This document shows positions 46,649 through 58,939 of a stretch of DNA of 64,000 bases, in pieces. Location of the stretch: positions 47,042,095 to 47,106,094 of the forward strand of contig NC_050097.1 of the NCBI RefSeq assembly GCF_902167145.1, in the 5' to 3' direction. Source of the DNA: Zea mays (Eukaryota; Streptophyta; Magnoliopsida; Poales; Poaceae). A program made the position numbers and the translations under genes. Position 1 is the first letter of the stretch, and the number at the start of each line of letters is the position of its first letter. The notes under the pieces are model-generated. The model was not told where the DNA came from, ran no database searches, and was given only the letters and a program-made list of their open reading frames with translations.

Positions 46649-49600
46649 TGTGGCGGAACTGCCCGAATTATTCCAACTTAAGTGCCTAAGTCCCGCCTCA
46701 GAGGCTAGACCACATTTAAATGGGAATAACCCGTCAATCCCTCGGATCTAGTCCGACACGGCCACTGACAGGATCAAGTACCACAATCTCACTCGATGGT
46801 GAGTCACAGAGCAAATACAATAAAGCATAAAACCATACATGAAGGAGTATTAAATTATTACATCACCATCGGAGTTTTGCAAAAGTAGTTGTCATTGTTC
46901 GAAGTGCAGCGGAAATAAACTAACGGTAAATAAACAGAGAGATGGGGAAGCCTGTCCCATCACTCCTCATGCTCCTCCTCAGCCGAGGTAGGGTCCCGCT
47001 CGACAGTCCAACCCGGTGGCAAGATGGACGGCCAAGTCACTCCATCAACCATGTCCTCCAGAGAACCTGTAAAAAATTATGCCACAAGCAAGGCTGAGTA
47101 TACTAATACTCAGCTACACTTACCCGGTGTGAGGAGTCTACTCCTCTACCTCTAGACATGCAGCTGTTTGGCTGTGGGTTTTGGTTGCCAAAAGCACTAG
47201 CTGAGTTTCTAAATCAAGTTTTTAACTTTGTCAAAATTAAGTGTGACTCTCTTAAGGCTAAAGATGTACTATCTATTCATACATAGTAGCAAACATTTTT
47301 AGCAATCAACATCTTGTATCATCTCAACACAATTTCACTTGTTACTCAATGTAGCAGCATGGATCAAGCAGTCTCATTAGCTACGAGAAGCAGACCATTC
47401 GAATCGAGTTTTTAAACCTTGCAAGGTAAACCTAAACACACGACGTGGCGAGGCACTCCGTCCCCACACACATCAACCGTCCCCATCGATTCCCCGTCAG
47501 CAGATCAGGGCTCACCGCCTTGGCGTACAATGCCTCACTGTCCCCGACTGCCGTCGTGCAGTGACCGCACTTGTACCCACCATAACCGGAATGGGAGACC
47601 ACGTCTCAGGTCGTATGAGGGGTAAAGTCCACTGCCAGGTTCAATCAGGTACTAGGCTTACCGATTTACCATATTTCTCGGTATATGTTTAGTACGTTCA
47701 AACGCTTGACTCACGGTACCACACCTTAATCCTTATTCAAATTTTTATCCCGTGAACAACCAATCCCCATGGATTGTTGTCCACAAACCAGCATCATTAT
47801 GATAAGAAAGTGGATACAACCAATTTTCTGACCTCGCGCGAGTGCTAGAAAAATCACTCGACTTCTACCGAGATCCTACTTAATAAAGCAGCTACTCGAC
47901 CTAGCATACTAGTATTCATGTCAACAGGATTCCTGAGATCATGCAACTAGGGTTTTCAAACAACTCCTACACTTAAGTGCACATTCAATCCTACAATCAA
48001 TAAGTGCAGTAAAATAGCATAAATAACAGGTTGTGCATAAAACCGGGGCTTGCCTTCCAAAGAAGTGGCAGGCAGGTCCTCTGATGCAAGCTCCGGTGCT
48101 GGATCTGGGGCTACCTCCTGAGCAGCTCCTTGCTCCGGTACGAGGACGTATTCTCCGTCAGCAAGGTTACAGTCTATCGAATGCAATGAACATGAATGTC
48201 ATGATGATGCAGGATTTAATAACATTATGTTAAGAAGAAAACTAAGTTAAGGAGTAACTTAGGGTTTTCTTGGTCATGCGGGGCTTTTAGTGGGTTGTGC
48301 TCATCATTTTTGGGTTTGGGTTTTTGTTGAGGATAAACATAGTGAATTTGTATTGTCTTTATACATTTCAGTGGGCAATTTACAAGGGTTTTAGGATGAC
48401 ACTAATTACCATTATTTATTTTCCTTTCTTTAATTTCTACTTATGGTTTCTAGTGTAGGTTTGAACTACGACAGTGGTTTAATACTTTCCAAAACTTCTG
48501 TAAAAATTACAGTGGGTTGCTATTTGCTTTTCTAGCTTGTTTTAAGAATTTGAGGCTCAAAATAATAAGGCTATGTTTTAGACAAAAATAACAAGAGTGG
48601 TGTAAAATGAGCCACTTTACACTACATCTCTTAGTTAGAGATGGGGTCTGTCTTAAAGGTTATTTTTGTTGGCATCTAACAGTAATAATAGGCTTTTGTG
48701 CCAAAAGCCACAGAAGGCTAAGGGGTGGTTATTTAGTTATGATTTTCTAAAGTTTAAAGTCAAAAAGGCACTTTCTACTACATTGTTATTTGAAAAATGT
48801 CAAACAACAGGTTTCATATTTTTCCTAAATTTTTATTAACAAAACATTAGTTATCCCAAGGGTTGGGATGTTTTCACCTTGGGGTTATTTTTGTAGGGGT
48901 TTTCTAAGTTTCCCCTTGTTTTATTTAAATAAAAGGTATCCTACTTCTTTTGTACCTAAACAGGGTATGATATATTTTTCCAGTGAACTACCTTGAATAA
49001 GTATCCTAACAAAAATAGGGGTTCCCTCTGGTTCATTATTTAAATCACATTTTCTATTTTTCTTAACCTTGAGCATATTGTGAAATAAGGGGCAAAAACT
49101 AACTTAATGGGGTGGACAGAAAGGTCTAGCATTTTTATTTGGGTTAGTAGGTAGATATAAACTTCTCCAAAGTTTTCTAGCCTTAGTCAAATAGTGCAAC
49201 TAATTTTAGCCCAATTATTGAGCTTTTGGCCAAAATTATAAATAAATCAGAGCTTTAAAGTTTTCTATAGTACCTAGGGGGTTTTATATTTTTCTTAAGG
49301 GGGTTACATTATTTAGAGTCTGACAAAATTGGTTTGACCAAATTTGGATGAACTAAACAGAAGTTATGAATTTTTAAAGCCTCTGTTTAAATTAAAAACA
49401 AATTTAAAAAGAGTTTCTTGGAAAAACAGTTTGCACCGAGGTCCCTGGGTTAAGGCTAAATCAATCTTCGCAGTTCTACCCTTGCGCCACTATTCCCTTG
49501 AGTCGCTGACAGTTCAAAAAGCCCCCTGACCTTCTCTTCCCCTCACCCGCAGTCCTTCCCCCAATGTAAACAGTACCCGCGGGAAAGAAAAGGGTGGCGC

Positions 49601-50983
49601 GGCTTACCGGCGGCGAGATAGGTCCGGCGAGGGGCAGGGTTGGCTCGGGGAGGCTCTGGCGGTCACAGCGAGGTGCGGCTTGACGGCGGGGATGGCCGGA
49701 ATCGCCCGGTCCACGTGTGCAGGCGAGTGTACCGGCCAAACCACGGCGATCTGGTTCAATCCAAGGGCACGGTGAGCTTCCTGGGGTGACGTTTAGGCTA
49801 TCTGTGCAGTGAATCGAGAAATGGCTCAGTGATTTACCCAGTCCACGCACTCCAGCGGGGTTGAGAGCTCCGGCGACCGTGGACTGGCCTCTCCGGCGAA
49901 GCAGGCTTTGATTCCTCGCTCGGGGAGCTTCACTGAGTTGTGCACACTCGTCTCCGAGGGTTGGATGGGGCTGGGGAAGGCTGGACTGGTCGGTCTACGG
50001 CGGCAGTGGCTCGGGTGGCCGCGGACACGCCGCGCACGGGCAAACGGCGGTGAACTGAGCTCCGGTGAGGCTTGAGCGTGTGCGGAAGAGTGTAACCGAC
50101 GCCTGGGAGGGCTTTATAGGCGCGGGCGCAGGACAGGGCGCCGGCTGGCCGTTGGCGCGACGCGGGGCACGCGGGGGCGCGCGCGGGCGTGCTCTGGCAA
50201 GCTCAGGGCACGTCGAACACGTGGCTCGTTGCTTCTGCCCGTGTTCTTCCCTCTGCTGAGCGGCCAAAACGTACGAATCTTACCCTACCGCCTGTGGGAG
50301 ATCTCTTCCCTGCACCTAGAGCTACCTAGTTCATGTAAGTTCCAATAATAGATGTGGTCGGGTTAGAGAGATATGAGGGTGGGAAGTTGGCTGTGTCAGA
50401 CATGTCCAAACCGAGACAAAAATGGTGCCAAGTCATGTCAAACGCCCTAGGGTAGGTGTCATCTCTTTCCAGGGTATTCTAGGGTTAATTTGGCGCCACT
50501 TTGTCAATTGGGTCGAAGGGTTTTGAAATTTGGATTAAGGTGAACATGTGGAATCTTTGCTCAAAGGTTAGTTTTTATACTTAGGCAAAATCTGAATTCT
50601 CCCTTGAGCTGTACCTTAGGTGAACTTTTTAGGACTTTTCTGAAAACTTCTTGGGGGTATTTTCTTACTATTAATTGTAGGTTATGAAGTATATTACAAC
50701 TTTTATATTTGGCCCAAGCCATGATCACAAGATTTACATGACCTTTTGATCATAGCTTCAATTAGGGTTCCTATTGCCCAAGAGGGGTTTGCTTTAGGGT
50801 TTTAGGAAATTCCCACTTAGATGTGCATGACAAGCTAGGGCATGATATCCAAGATAGTTTGCACTTGCTTAGGACCTTGAATTCCAAGTTTGAGGTACTT
50901 TGCCCATATCAATCTTCATGTGATAATGGGTTAAAAGGGAGTAGCCCTGGGTGGACACCCTGAGTAACACCTGGGGTGTTACA
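46649..50983 (-). repeat. Middle LTR of E (3' LTR of the full unit)
   Basis: 4,335 bp, TGTGGCGGAACTG...GGTGTTACA. A TATAAAG box on the minus strand at 50,112-50,118 lies about 870 bp inside the LTR, in a GC-rich block (49,550-50,260). That leaves an R-U5 part of about 3.4 kb. Open frames such as 48,033-48,233 and 49,476-49,850 show no domain. Confidence 0.9.
50112..50118 (-). promoter_or_regulatory. TATA box of the E LTR
   Basis: CGCCTATAAAGCCCTCCC on the minus strand, conserved in the right LTR at 62,026-62,032. It is the best candidate for the U3/R boundary. Confidence 0.6.
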
Positions 50984-51001
50984 GCCCTCCCCCCTTAAAG
51001 G
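50984..51001 (-). other. Polypurine tract of E
   Basis: On the minus strand it reads CCTTTAAGGGGGGAGGGC directly before TGTAACACCCC. It is almost the same tract as in the coding-less element at 21,182-21,199. Confidence 0.85.
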
Positions 51002-51236
51002 AATCTCGTCCCGAGATTTTAGGTAGAGTCCCTTGGAGGGGTGCTTGAAGGGGTGTGGGTGTGTTACCTTTTCTTTATACTCAAGTTTCTCTTATTAACT
51101 GCTCTTCGAATGTCATTCTCTTTGCAACTTCAGAAGGAAGCCCTTCTTAAGTTAAATCCACAACTTAGACTATCCTTGTTATCTAAGCTTTTCTTATAAT
51201 TGAATTCAAAGGGCAGGTGGGGGTGGGGTCCTGGGG

Positions 51237-54200
51237 TTACGTACCGACTCCTTTGGGCAGAAAGTCGGGGAAGCGAGAGCGTAGAAAATCCTCAGTCTCC
51301 CATGTGGCTTCTTCTGCTGAATGGTGACTCCACTGAACCTTATACATTCTGACTGACCTTGCCCGAGTTGATCTCTCCTTTTGATCTAATACCTTGACGG
51401 GGTACTCTTGGTAGGACAAGTCTGGTTCTATCTCAATATCTGGTTCTGGCAGCACTTCAGTGGGTAGGCGAACACATTTCCGCAGCTGAGATACATGGAA
51501 CACGTTGTGAACTGTTGACATGTGAGGTGACAATTCCAGTTGATAGGCTACGGGTCCACAAGCTTCCTTGATCTCGTAGGGTCCAATGTAACGAGGAGCT
51601 AATTTGCCCTTGATCCCAAATCTCTGGACACCCTTGGTTGGTGATACCTTAAGATAAACATGATCTCCCACCTCAAACTGTAGAGGCTTCCGCCTCTTAT
51701 CATGATAGCTCTTTTGTCTGGCCTGAGCAGCTTCTAAGTTCTTCTTGATGACTCTGACCTTTGCCTCTGCTTCAAGTACCAAATCTGGCCCAAAAATTTC
51801 CCTCTCTCCTGCTTGAGACCAATTCAGCGGGGTCCTACACCTTCTCCCATATAAGGCTTCAAAAGGTGCCATCTTTAGACTGGACTGGTAGCTGTTATTA
51901 TAAGAAAACTCTGCCAAAGACAGACACTTGTCCCAATCCTTCCCGTAGTGTAGTGCACATGCTCGCAACATGTCTTCCAAAATCTGATTCACCCTTTCTG
52001 TCTGGCCATCTGTTTGGGGATTGTATGCTGAGCTTCGGATTACTTGGGTCCCAAGTGATTCCTGCAATTGCTCCCAAAATCGTGCCACAAAAGGTGCTCC
52101 TCGGTCTGAGACTATAGTCCTTGGTATCCCATGCAGACGAACTATCTGGTCAATGTAGATCTCTTCATACTTCTCCCTCCGGTGGGTGGTGTGCACTGGC
52201 AAGAAGTGAGCGGTCTTGGTCAACCTGTCCACAATAACCCAAATGGAATCATGGTGCCTGAAGGTATTGGGCAATCCCAGTATAAAGTCCATGCAAATGT
52301 CCTCCCATTTCCAAGATGGTATGGGAATGGGTTGCAAAGGGTCTGCTGCCTTCAAGTGGCTAGCTTTTACTCTCTGGCAAGTGTCACACTCGGATATGTA
52401 CTTGGCAATTTCCCTTTTCATTCTGGTCCACCAATATAAAGTTCTGAGATCGTGGTACATCTTGTTGCTACCCGGGTGCATGGAGAATTTGGAAAGGTGA
52501 GCTTCATCTAGTATCTTCCCTCTGAGCTCTGGGTCCTTGGGAACAACCAATCGATCTCCAAACCATAAAATTCCCTTGCTGTCCTGACGGAAGCACTTGT
52601 ATTTCTCTGCCTTTTGCTTGATCATGTCTTTGATAACCTGAACACCCTTATCCTCAACCTGTGCCCTGACTATTTGCTCTTGCAATGTGGGCTCCACCGA
52701 GATATAACTTAAGTCACCTGAAGAAACAACTTCCAGGTTCAGCTTGCACAGCTCATCGCACAGGGTGGTAACTCTTGCATCCATGCTCATACAATTGCAC
52801 TGGGCCTTTCTGCTCAAGGCATCTGCCACAACATTGGCTTTGCCCGGATGGTAGTGCACCTCCAAATAATAGTCCTTGATTAACTCCAACCATCTCCTCT
52901 GCCTCATGTTCAGATCTGCCTGAGTGAAGATGTATTTGAGACTCTTGTGATCAGTGTAGATGTTACAGTGAGCTCCCATCAAATAGTGTCTCCATATCTT
53001 AAGAGCATGAACCACAGCTACCAATTCCAAGTCATGTGTAGGGTAGTTCTGCTCATGGGGTCTGAGTGCTCGGGAAGCATAAGCAATGACTCTGTTCTCT
53101 TGCATCAAGACACATCCCAATCCAGTACCAGAAGCATCACAATAAACTTCAAATGGCTTGGTGTTGTCAGGTTGAGCCAACACTGGGGCTGTTGTCAAAT
53201 ACTGCCTCAAAGTGTGAAAGGCATCTTCGCACTTTTGGCTCCAATCATATTTGACTCCTTTCTTCAACAGTTCAGTCATTGGTTTGGCAATCCTGGAGAA
53301 ATCTGGAATAAATCGTCGATAATACCCTGCCAAACCCAGAAAACTTCGAATCTGCCTCACTGTAGCCGGGGGTTTCCAATCCATTACCTCTTGTACCTTC
53401 TCAGGATCAACTGATATCCCATCCTGAGAAATTGTGTGACCCAAGAATTTAATCTCCTTCAGCCAGAACTCACATTTAGACAACTTAGCATAAAGATGAT
53501 GATCGCGCAGCCGCTGAAGCACGATGTGCAGGTGCTCAGTATGTTCGTCTTCATTCTTGGAGTAGACCAGAATATCATCAATGAAAACGACCACGAACTT
53601 GTCCAATTCTGGCATAAACACTGAGTTCATCAGGTACATAAAATAAGCCGGGGCATTGGTCAGCCCAAAAGACATTACAAAAAATTCATACAACCCATAT
53701 CTGGTAGAGAAAGCTGTCTTGGGAACGTCACTGGCACAGATCTTGATCTGATGGTAACCTGAGCGAAGGTCTATCTTGGAGAATACCTTGGCTCCCACTA
53801 ATTGATCAAACAGAACATCAATACGGGGCAGTGGGTATTTGTTCTTAATAGTCACCGCATTGAGAGGGCGGTAGTCAACACACATCCTCAAACTCTCATC
53901 CTTTTTCTTCACAAATAATGCTGGACATCCCCATGGTGAAGTACTTGGGCGAATAAACCCCTTGTCCAACAACTCTTGCAATTGCTTCTTCAATTCTGCC
54001 AATTCCGCGGGAGGCATCCTATAGGGTCTCTTGGAGATAGGAGCAGTCCCGGGTTGCAACTCAATTGCGAACTCAATGTCTCGGTCAGGTGGCATCCCTG
54101 GCAACTCATCCGGAAACACATCCGGGTAGTCACAAACCACTAGGATCTTTTCCACTGGGGATCCTATCATAACAAAGGAACAAGAACGGGTGCATCCCTG

Positions 54201-55646
54201 GCCAGGCAGATATAGTGTGGTTTCACCACAAGTTGGTGAGTGCACCTCAATGGCCCTGGCTGCAATATCAATAACTGCTTGGTGCCTGGTTAACCAGTCA
54301 GTTCCCAATATAATATCCACGCTATCCAACCCTAAAATGAGGAGGGTGGTTTTAATTATAAGGCTACCAAACTTTATGGGCACATGCCTGTTGACTTGAT
54401 AGGTGGCAACCCTGCCTCCTGGTGTTGAAATTGTGATACCCCCACTGGTGTGGTGAAAAGGCAACTGACACTTGGCACTAAACTTGGCACTGATAAAACT
54501 ATGTGATGCACCAGAATCAAAAAGAATAATAGCAGGATAATTCAAAACTGTAAAGATACCAGTCATGACGGGTGCTCCCTCTGGAATATCAGCCATAGTG
54601 GTGAAGTTCAGCCTGCCCTGCCTCACTTGCACCTTCTGTCTCTTACCTTGGTTCTGATTGACATTCTGCCCCTGCTGGTTCCGGGGGCAATTCTTGGCAT
54701 AGTGTCCGGTGTTGCCACATGTGAAACACCTGTTGTCATTTGCCTGGTGGTACTGCTGCTGCTGATTGTTCCTATGAGCTGGAAACTGGGTGCGGTTGGG
54801 TGCCTGCTGCTGCTGCTGTGGTCGGATCACCCATCTTCCTTGCTGCTGCTGGGGTCCCCTGCTCTGAGTGTCGGACACAATCCTGAAGCGCTGTGGCTGA
54901 GTTGAAGGTCCTGCCACAGGGGTCTTCCTCTTCTTCTCTGCCTGTCGAGCTGTAATGCAGTCCTCCTGGGAGATAGCCATGTTGACCAACTCATTGTAGC
55001 TGTTGGCCCTGACGGTGTTGAGACGATCACGGAGCTTAGTGCTGAGCCCCCTCCTGAACCTGTCCCTCTTCTTCTCATCCGTGTCTGTGTGATACCCAGC
55101 ATACTGGCACAAGTCGTTAAAAGCCTGGGCATACTGCAACACTGTCCTGTTGCCCTGAGTGAGTGCCAAAAACTCATTGAGCTTCTGGTCCATAATCCCG
55201 GCTGGTATATGGTGTCCCCTGAAAGCTGCCTTGAACTCCCTCCATTCCACCTCTCGATCCTCTGGCTGCATGGCAAGAAAATGGTCCCACCAAGTCCTTG
55301 CGGGTCCGCGAAGCTGCTGGGTGGCGAACCTGACTTTGGTGACTTCTGAGCAAGCTCCATGGAGTAGTGGGAATTTGGATTCCACCACTCGCAACCACAC
55401 ATCTGCATCAAGTGGATCCTCTGCCCTTGTGAACAATGGAGGCTGGGTACTAAGGAACTCCTGGTAGGTAGCTGCCGTGGGGTGACGCTGATGGTCTCCA
55501 CCACCATAGTGCTGAGGTGGTGGCTGACGCTGAGCTAGCTGCCTCAAGATCTCGTTCTGCTGAGCCATGAGCTCCTGCAGAGTGGGAGGTGGTGGCGGCG
55601 GTGGAGGAACACGCTCGTTCTGGCCACGACGCTGCCTCCCGGCCAT
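51237..55646 (-). CDS. Gag-pol polyprotein of chromovirus E, uninterrupted
   Basis: One open frame of 1,469 codons carries everything needed for copying and insertion. In order: a Pro run (14-21), retrotransposon gag domain (about 60-240), CCHC knuckle [14 protein letters not shown] (307-320), aspartic protease DSGA (377-380), reverse transcriptase (about 545-745, FIDD at 688-691), RNase H (Asp837 in CDASG, TDH at 898-900), integrase zinc finger (His1050, His1057, Cys1087, Cys1090), integrase core with Asp1120, Asp1181 and Glu1217 (35 residues between the last two), and a C-terminal chromodomain (about 1,430-1,465). The start at 55,646 (MAGRQ) begins the recognisable gag. An in-frame ATG at 55,676 would add ten hydrophobic residues. 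All catalytic residues I can check are present. Confidence 0.93.
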   Translation of the reverse strand: MAGRQRRGQNERVPPPPPPPPTLQELMAQQNEILRQLAQRQPPPQHYGGGDHQRHPTAATYQEFLSTQPPLFTRAEDPLDADVWLRVVESKFPLLHGACSEVTKVRFATQQLRGPARTWWDHFLAMQPEDREVEWREFKAAFRGHHIPAGIMDQKLNEFLALTQGNRTVLQYAQAFNDLCQYAGYHTDTDEKKRDRFRRGLSTKLRDRLNTVRANSYNELVNMAISQEDCITARQAEKKRKTPVAGPSTQPQRFRIVSDTQSRGPQQQQGRWVIRPQQQQQAPNRTQFPAHRNNQQQQYHQANDNRCFTCGNTGHYAKNCPRNQQGQNVNQNQGKRQKVQVRQGRLNFTTMADIPEGAPVMTGIFTVLNYPAIILFDSGASHSFISAKFSAKCQLPFHHTSGGITISTPGGRVATYQVNRHVPIKFGSLIIKTTLLILGLDSVDIILGTDWLTRHQAVIDIAARAIEVHSPTCGETTLYLPGQGCTRSCSFVMIGSPVEKILVVCDYPDVFPDELPGMPPDRDIEFAIELQPGTAPISKRPYRMPPAELAELKKQLQELLDKGFIRPSTSPWGCPALFVKKKDESLRMCVDYRPLNAVTIKNKYPLPRIDVLFDQLVGAKVFSKIDLRSGYHQIKICASDVPKTAFSTRYGLYEFFVMSFGLTNAPAYFMYLMNSVFMPELDKFVVVFIDDILVYSKNEDEHTEHLHIVLQRLRDHHLYAKLSKCEFWLKEIKFLGHTISQDGISVDPEKVQEVMDWKPPATVRQIRSFLGLAGYYRRFIPDFSRIAKPMTELLKKGVKYDWSQKCEDAFHTLRQYLTTAPVLAQPDNTKPFEVYCDASGTGLGCVLMQENRVIAYASRALRPHEQNYPTHDLELVAVVHALKIWRHYLMGAHCNIYTDHKSLKYIFTQADLNMRQRRWLELIKDYYLEVHYHPGKANVVADALSRKAQCNCMSMDARVTTLCDELCKLNLEVVSSGDLSYISVEPTLQEQIVRAQVEDKGVQVIKDMIKQKAEKYKCFRQDSKGILWFGDRLVVPKDPELRGKILDEAHLSKFSMHPGSNKMYHDLRTLYWWTRMKREIAKYISECDTCQRVKASHLKAADPLQPIPIPSWKWEDICMDFILGLPNTFRHHDSIWVIVDRLTKTAHFLPVHTTHRREKYEEIYIDQIVRLHGIPRTIVSDRGAPFVARFWEQLQESLGTQVIRSSAYNPQTDGQTERVNQILEDMLRACALHYGKDWDKCLSLAEFSYNNSYQSSLKMAPFEALYGRRCRTPLNWSQAGEREIFGPDLVLEAEAKVRVIKKNLEAAQARQKSYHDKRRKPLQFEVGDHVYLKVSPTKGVQRFGIKGKLAPRYIGPYEIKEACGPVAYQLELSPHMSTVHNVFHVSQLRKCVRLPTEVLPEPDIEIEPDLSYQEYPVKVLDQKERSTRARSVRMYKVQWSHHSAEEATWETEDFLRSRFPDFLPKGVGT

Positions 55647-55950
55647 CTGAAAAACCACATATATACTTAACACCATATTTCCAAGTTCAAGATTTTATCG
55701 CGGCGAAAAGAGTCAAAAACAAAATGATAGACTCCAACTTCAACAAAAGGATTTTTAAAGGCATAAATTTTTCCTTCCAAATTTAAACTGATAATAGCAT
55801 CCATCAAACATGCTTCCAAGAGAGTTTATCACAGTTACATCAATTGTCTCAAAAAGACTCAACTCTATCTAGCCTAGTACCCCAAGGGTGCAAAAGATAA
55901 GCTAGCTGCGAGGAGTCCTACCATCCAACTTCTAACCCTATCCTGAACAC

Positions 55951-56817
55951 CTAGTGAGCGAACGAGGCAACACTCGACTCGGGGGAAGGTGGTCTCCCTG
56001 AGCCAGCAGTATCCACACTAGAGGCATGCTCATCTCCTCCCTCGATGTCGACGTCCTCGTTGGCCTCCAGGTCCTGGATCTCCTGGTGATGCATATCCAG
56101 GTGCTCGTTAGCCTCAGCAAGCTGCTGCTGAGTGTTAATGAGCTGATCCTCGAGAACCTCAATGGTGTTCTCCCTGGTGCCCACTAGTTCCTCCAACTCT
56201 TGGATATCAGTGGATAGCTGCTCCACCTGCAAGTCCTTCTCCATTTTAGTGGACAAATCCACCACGAGCTCCTCTCTGTTATCCAAAGTAATCTTTGTCG
56301 CCTCCAATAGTGCCATCAGATGGGACATCGCCTCGCCGTGCATCACTTGCAGACGGTACAGAGCATTCATGCACCGTACGGTCAGGTGCGCAGTCTGTCC
56401 TGGGTAGATGGCCCAGATATCCTTGGCATGCTCCACCCGATCCTTCCACATTGGGTCGTCCTCCCTTTCGGCGGGGAACAAGCCAATGGGGTGGGTAGCC
56501 AGCTCCAAAGGATGGAATCCGCAGAAAGTGGTCAATCCATGCAGAGCGATCGCCTCGATCGTGTCCTCTGCTCGGTATCCGAAGGACTCGGAGTCCAAAG
56601 AGCGCCAGCCTGGCTGCAGGGGATGAGGCTCCAAGGTCATCCTCACCCTACAGCGGGGCACCCGGTGCTTCTCGAACTGCTGCACCACGTACTGAGGGGG
56701 TGTCGTGTATCCGGCCCCCTGAAGTACCTCCCACAAAATGCGGGGAAAGCCCTCTCGTGCAAGCCCGTCAGTGTGGGATAGTGTGTTTCCGTCCTTTGAG
56801 GATCCGTGGGAAGTCAT
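55951..56817 (-). CDS. Extra ORF upstream of gag in E, unknown function
   Basis: 288 codons between the primer site and gag-pol, on the same strand and about 275 bases ahead of gag. The N-terminal half (about 1-145) is compact, with a QQFEKHRVPRCRVRM motif. I recall related segments in upstream ORFs of other grass Ty3/gypsy elements. The C-terminal half (about 150-255) is rich in Glu, Gln and Leu with heptad-like spacing, which suggests a coiled coil, and ends in an acidic, Ser-rich tail. It is separated from gag-pol by stops, so it needs its own initiation, splicing or reinitiation. The frame is intact, and a partial duplicate persists at 45,783-46,226. No function is assigned; gag-associated or RNA-packaging roles are guesses. 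Confidence 0.75.
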   Translation of the reverse strand: MTSHGSSKDGNTLSHTDGLAREGFPRILWEVLQGAGYTTPPQYVVQQFEKHRVPRCRVRMTLEPHPLQPGWRSLDSESFGYRAEDTIEAIALHGLTTFCGFHPLELATHPIGLFPAEREDDPMWKDRVEHAKDIWAIYPGQTAHLTVRCMNALYRLQVMHGEAMSHLMALLEATKITLDNREELVVDLSTKMEKDLQVEQLSTDIQELEELVGTRENTIEVLEDQLINTQQQLAEANEHLDMHHQEIQDLEANEDVDIEGGDEHASSVDTAGSGRPPSPESSVASFAH

Positions 56818-57224
56818 CTGTGTACGGTTAAGCGTAAGTAAAAGAAAAGAATTTTAAAAAGAACAAGAAAAATAAAACTCAGCCTTTCTCTAGTTAAATT
56901 AAAAAGGTACTGGGGACCTAGTTGGTGGTTATCTTGTTTTTAAGTTCTTACTCAGTTATCCATTTGCTTAATTAAGAATGCATGCATGCTCGTCCTGAAC
57001 GACCTCACAACAAGATAAAAGGAATAGGGAAGAGCTCCCATCCTATAAAAGTGGCCTGTGGGGCCTAATTACTTAGCCACCTAGCTACCCTTCTATTACC
57101 CTAAGGCTTCACGTCCTAGGTCTATCCGGCTCGTTCTCCTATCTATCCAACATTGTTTTTATCAAGTTTTATTTTGGGAAAATAATGGTATTCATATTTT
57201 ATTGATCCCTCTGTGGTGGTACAA

Positions 57225-57238
57225 GCTCCGATACCAGC
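57225..57238 (-). other. Primer-binding site of E
   Basis: GCTGGTATCGGAGC on the minus strand immediately after the 5' LTR; initiator tRNA-Met type. Confidence 0.88.
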
Positions 57239-57634
57239 TGTGGCGGAACTGCCCGAATTATTCCAACTTAAGTGCCTAAGTCTCGCCTCAGAGGCTAGAC
57301 CACACTTAAATGGGAATAACCCGTCAATCCCTCGGATCTAGTCCGACATGGCCACTGACAGGATCAAGTACCACAATCTCACTCGATGGTGAGTCACAGA
57401 GCAAATACAATAAAGCATAAAACCATACATGAAGGAGTATTAAATTATTACATCACCATCGGAGTTTTGCAAAAGTAGTTGTCATTGTTCGAAGTGCAGC
57501 GGAAATAAACTAACGGTAAATAAACAGAGAGATGGGGAAGCCTGTCCCATCACTCCTCATGCTCCTCCTCAGCCGAGGTAGGGTCCCACTCGACAGTCCA
57601 ACCCGGTGGCAAGATGGACGGCCAAGTCACTCCA

Positions 57635-57639
57635 GTAAC
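57635..57639. repeat. 5-bp target duplication of solo LTR F
   Basis: GTAAC here and at 58,940-58,944. The homologous unoccupied sites at about 45,481 and 47,043 show a single CAAC at this position. Confidence 0.92.
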
Positions 57640-58939
57640 TGAAAGGGAAATAGGCTTACACCTAGTTCCTAAATAATTTTGGTGGTTGAATTGCCCAACA
57701 CAAATAATTGGACTAACTAGTTTGCCCAAGTGTGTAGATTATACAGGTGTAAAAGGTTCACACTCAGCCAATAAAAAGACCAAGCTTTGGATTCAACAAA
57801 GGAGCAAAGGGGCAACCGAAGGCACCCCTGGTCTGGCGCACCGGACTGTCCGGTGTGCCACCGGACTGTCCGGTGTGCCACCGGACAGTGAACAGTACCT
57901 GTCCGGTGCACCAGGGGACTCAGACTCAAACTCGCCACCTTCGGGAATTTCCAGGGCGACTCGGCTATAATTCACCGGACTGTCCGGTGTACACCGGACA
58001 GTGTCCGGTGCGCCAAGAGAGGTCGGCTTCAGGAACTCGCCAGCTTCGGGAAACGCCAACGGACTGTCCGGTGTGCACCGGACTGTCCGGTGCGCCTCCG
58101 AAGCAACGGTCATCTCCGCGCCAACGGCTCTCTGCCGCGCATTTAATGCGCCCTCTGCGCGCGCAGAAGTCAGAATCGCCCATGCTGGCACACCGGACAT
58201 CAAACAGTACCTGTCCGGTGTGCACCGGACACCCAGGCGGGCCCACAAGTCAGAAGCTCCAACGGTCAGAATCCAACGGCAGTGATGACGTGGCAGGGGG
58301 CACCGGACTGTCCGGTGCGCCATCGAACAGACAGGATTCCCAACGGCCACATTTGGTGGTTGGGGCTATAAATACCCCAACCACCCCACCATTCATGGCA
58401 TCCAAGTTTTCCACTTCTCAACTACTACAAGAGCTCTAGCATTCAATTCTAGACACATTCAAAGAGATCAAATCCTCTCCAATTCCACACAAAACCCTAG
58501 TGACTAGTGAGAGTGATTTGCCGTGTTCATTTGAGCTCTTGCGCTTGGATTGCTTCTTTTCTTTCTCACTTGTTCTTGAGATCACAACTCCATTGTAATC
58601 AAGGCAAGAGGCACCAATTGTGTGGTGGCCCTTGCGGGGAAGTTTTGTTCCCGGCTTTGATTTGAGAAGAGAAGCTCACTCGGTCCAAGGGACCGTTTGA
58701 GAGAGGGAAGGGTTGAAAGAGACCCGGCCTTTGTGGCCTCCTCAACGGGGAGTAGGTTTGCAAGAACCGAACCTCGGTAAAACAAATCTCCGTGTCTCAC
58801 TCGCTTATTCGCTTGGGATTTGTTTTGCGCCCTCTCTCTCGGACTCGTTTATATTTCTAACGCTAACCCGGCTTGTAGTTGTGTTTATATTTGTAAATTT
58901 CAGTTTCGCCCTATTCACCCCCCCTCTAGGCAACTATCA
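57640..58939 (+). mobile_element. Solo LTR F, Opie/Ji-like Sirevirus
   Basis: 1,300 bp starting TGAAAGGGAAATAGGC and ending CTATCA, flanked by GTAAC on both sides and by no internal retrotransposon sequence. Dense CACCGGACTGTCCGGTG palindromes lie at 57,835-58,330, and a TATAAATA box at 58,367-58,374 gives plus polarity. Solo LTRs arise when the two LTRs of an element recombine and delete the interior. Confidence 0.95.
58367..58374 (+). promoter_or_regulatory. TATA box of solo LTR F
   Basis: GGGGCTATAAATACCCCAAC, the same context as in the LTR of B. An LTR promoter left alone could still drive transcription of the antisense strand of E. Confidence 0.65.

Noticed and set aside
22838..57238. 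TGGTATCGGAGC matches as tRNA genes
   Set aside because: Only the 12-14 bases of a primer-binding site are present next to LTR ends; no cloverleaf surrounds them.
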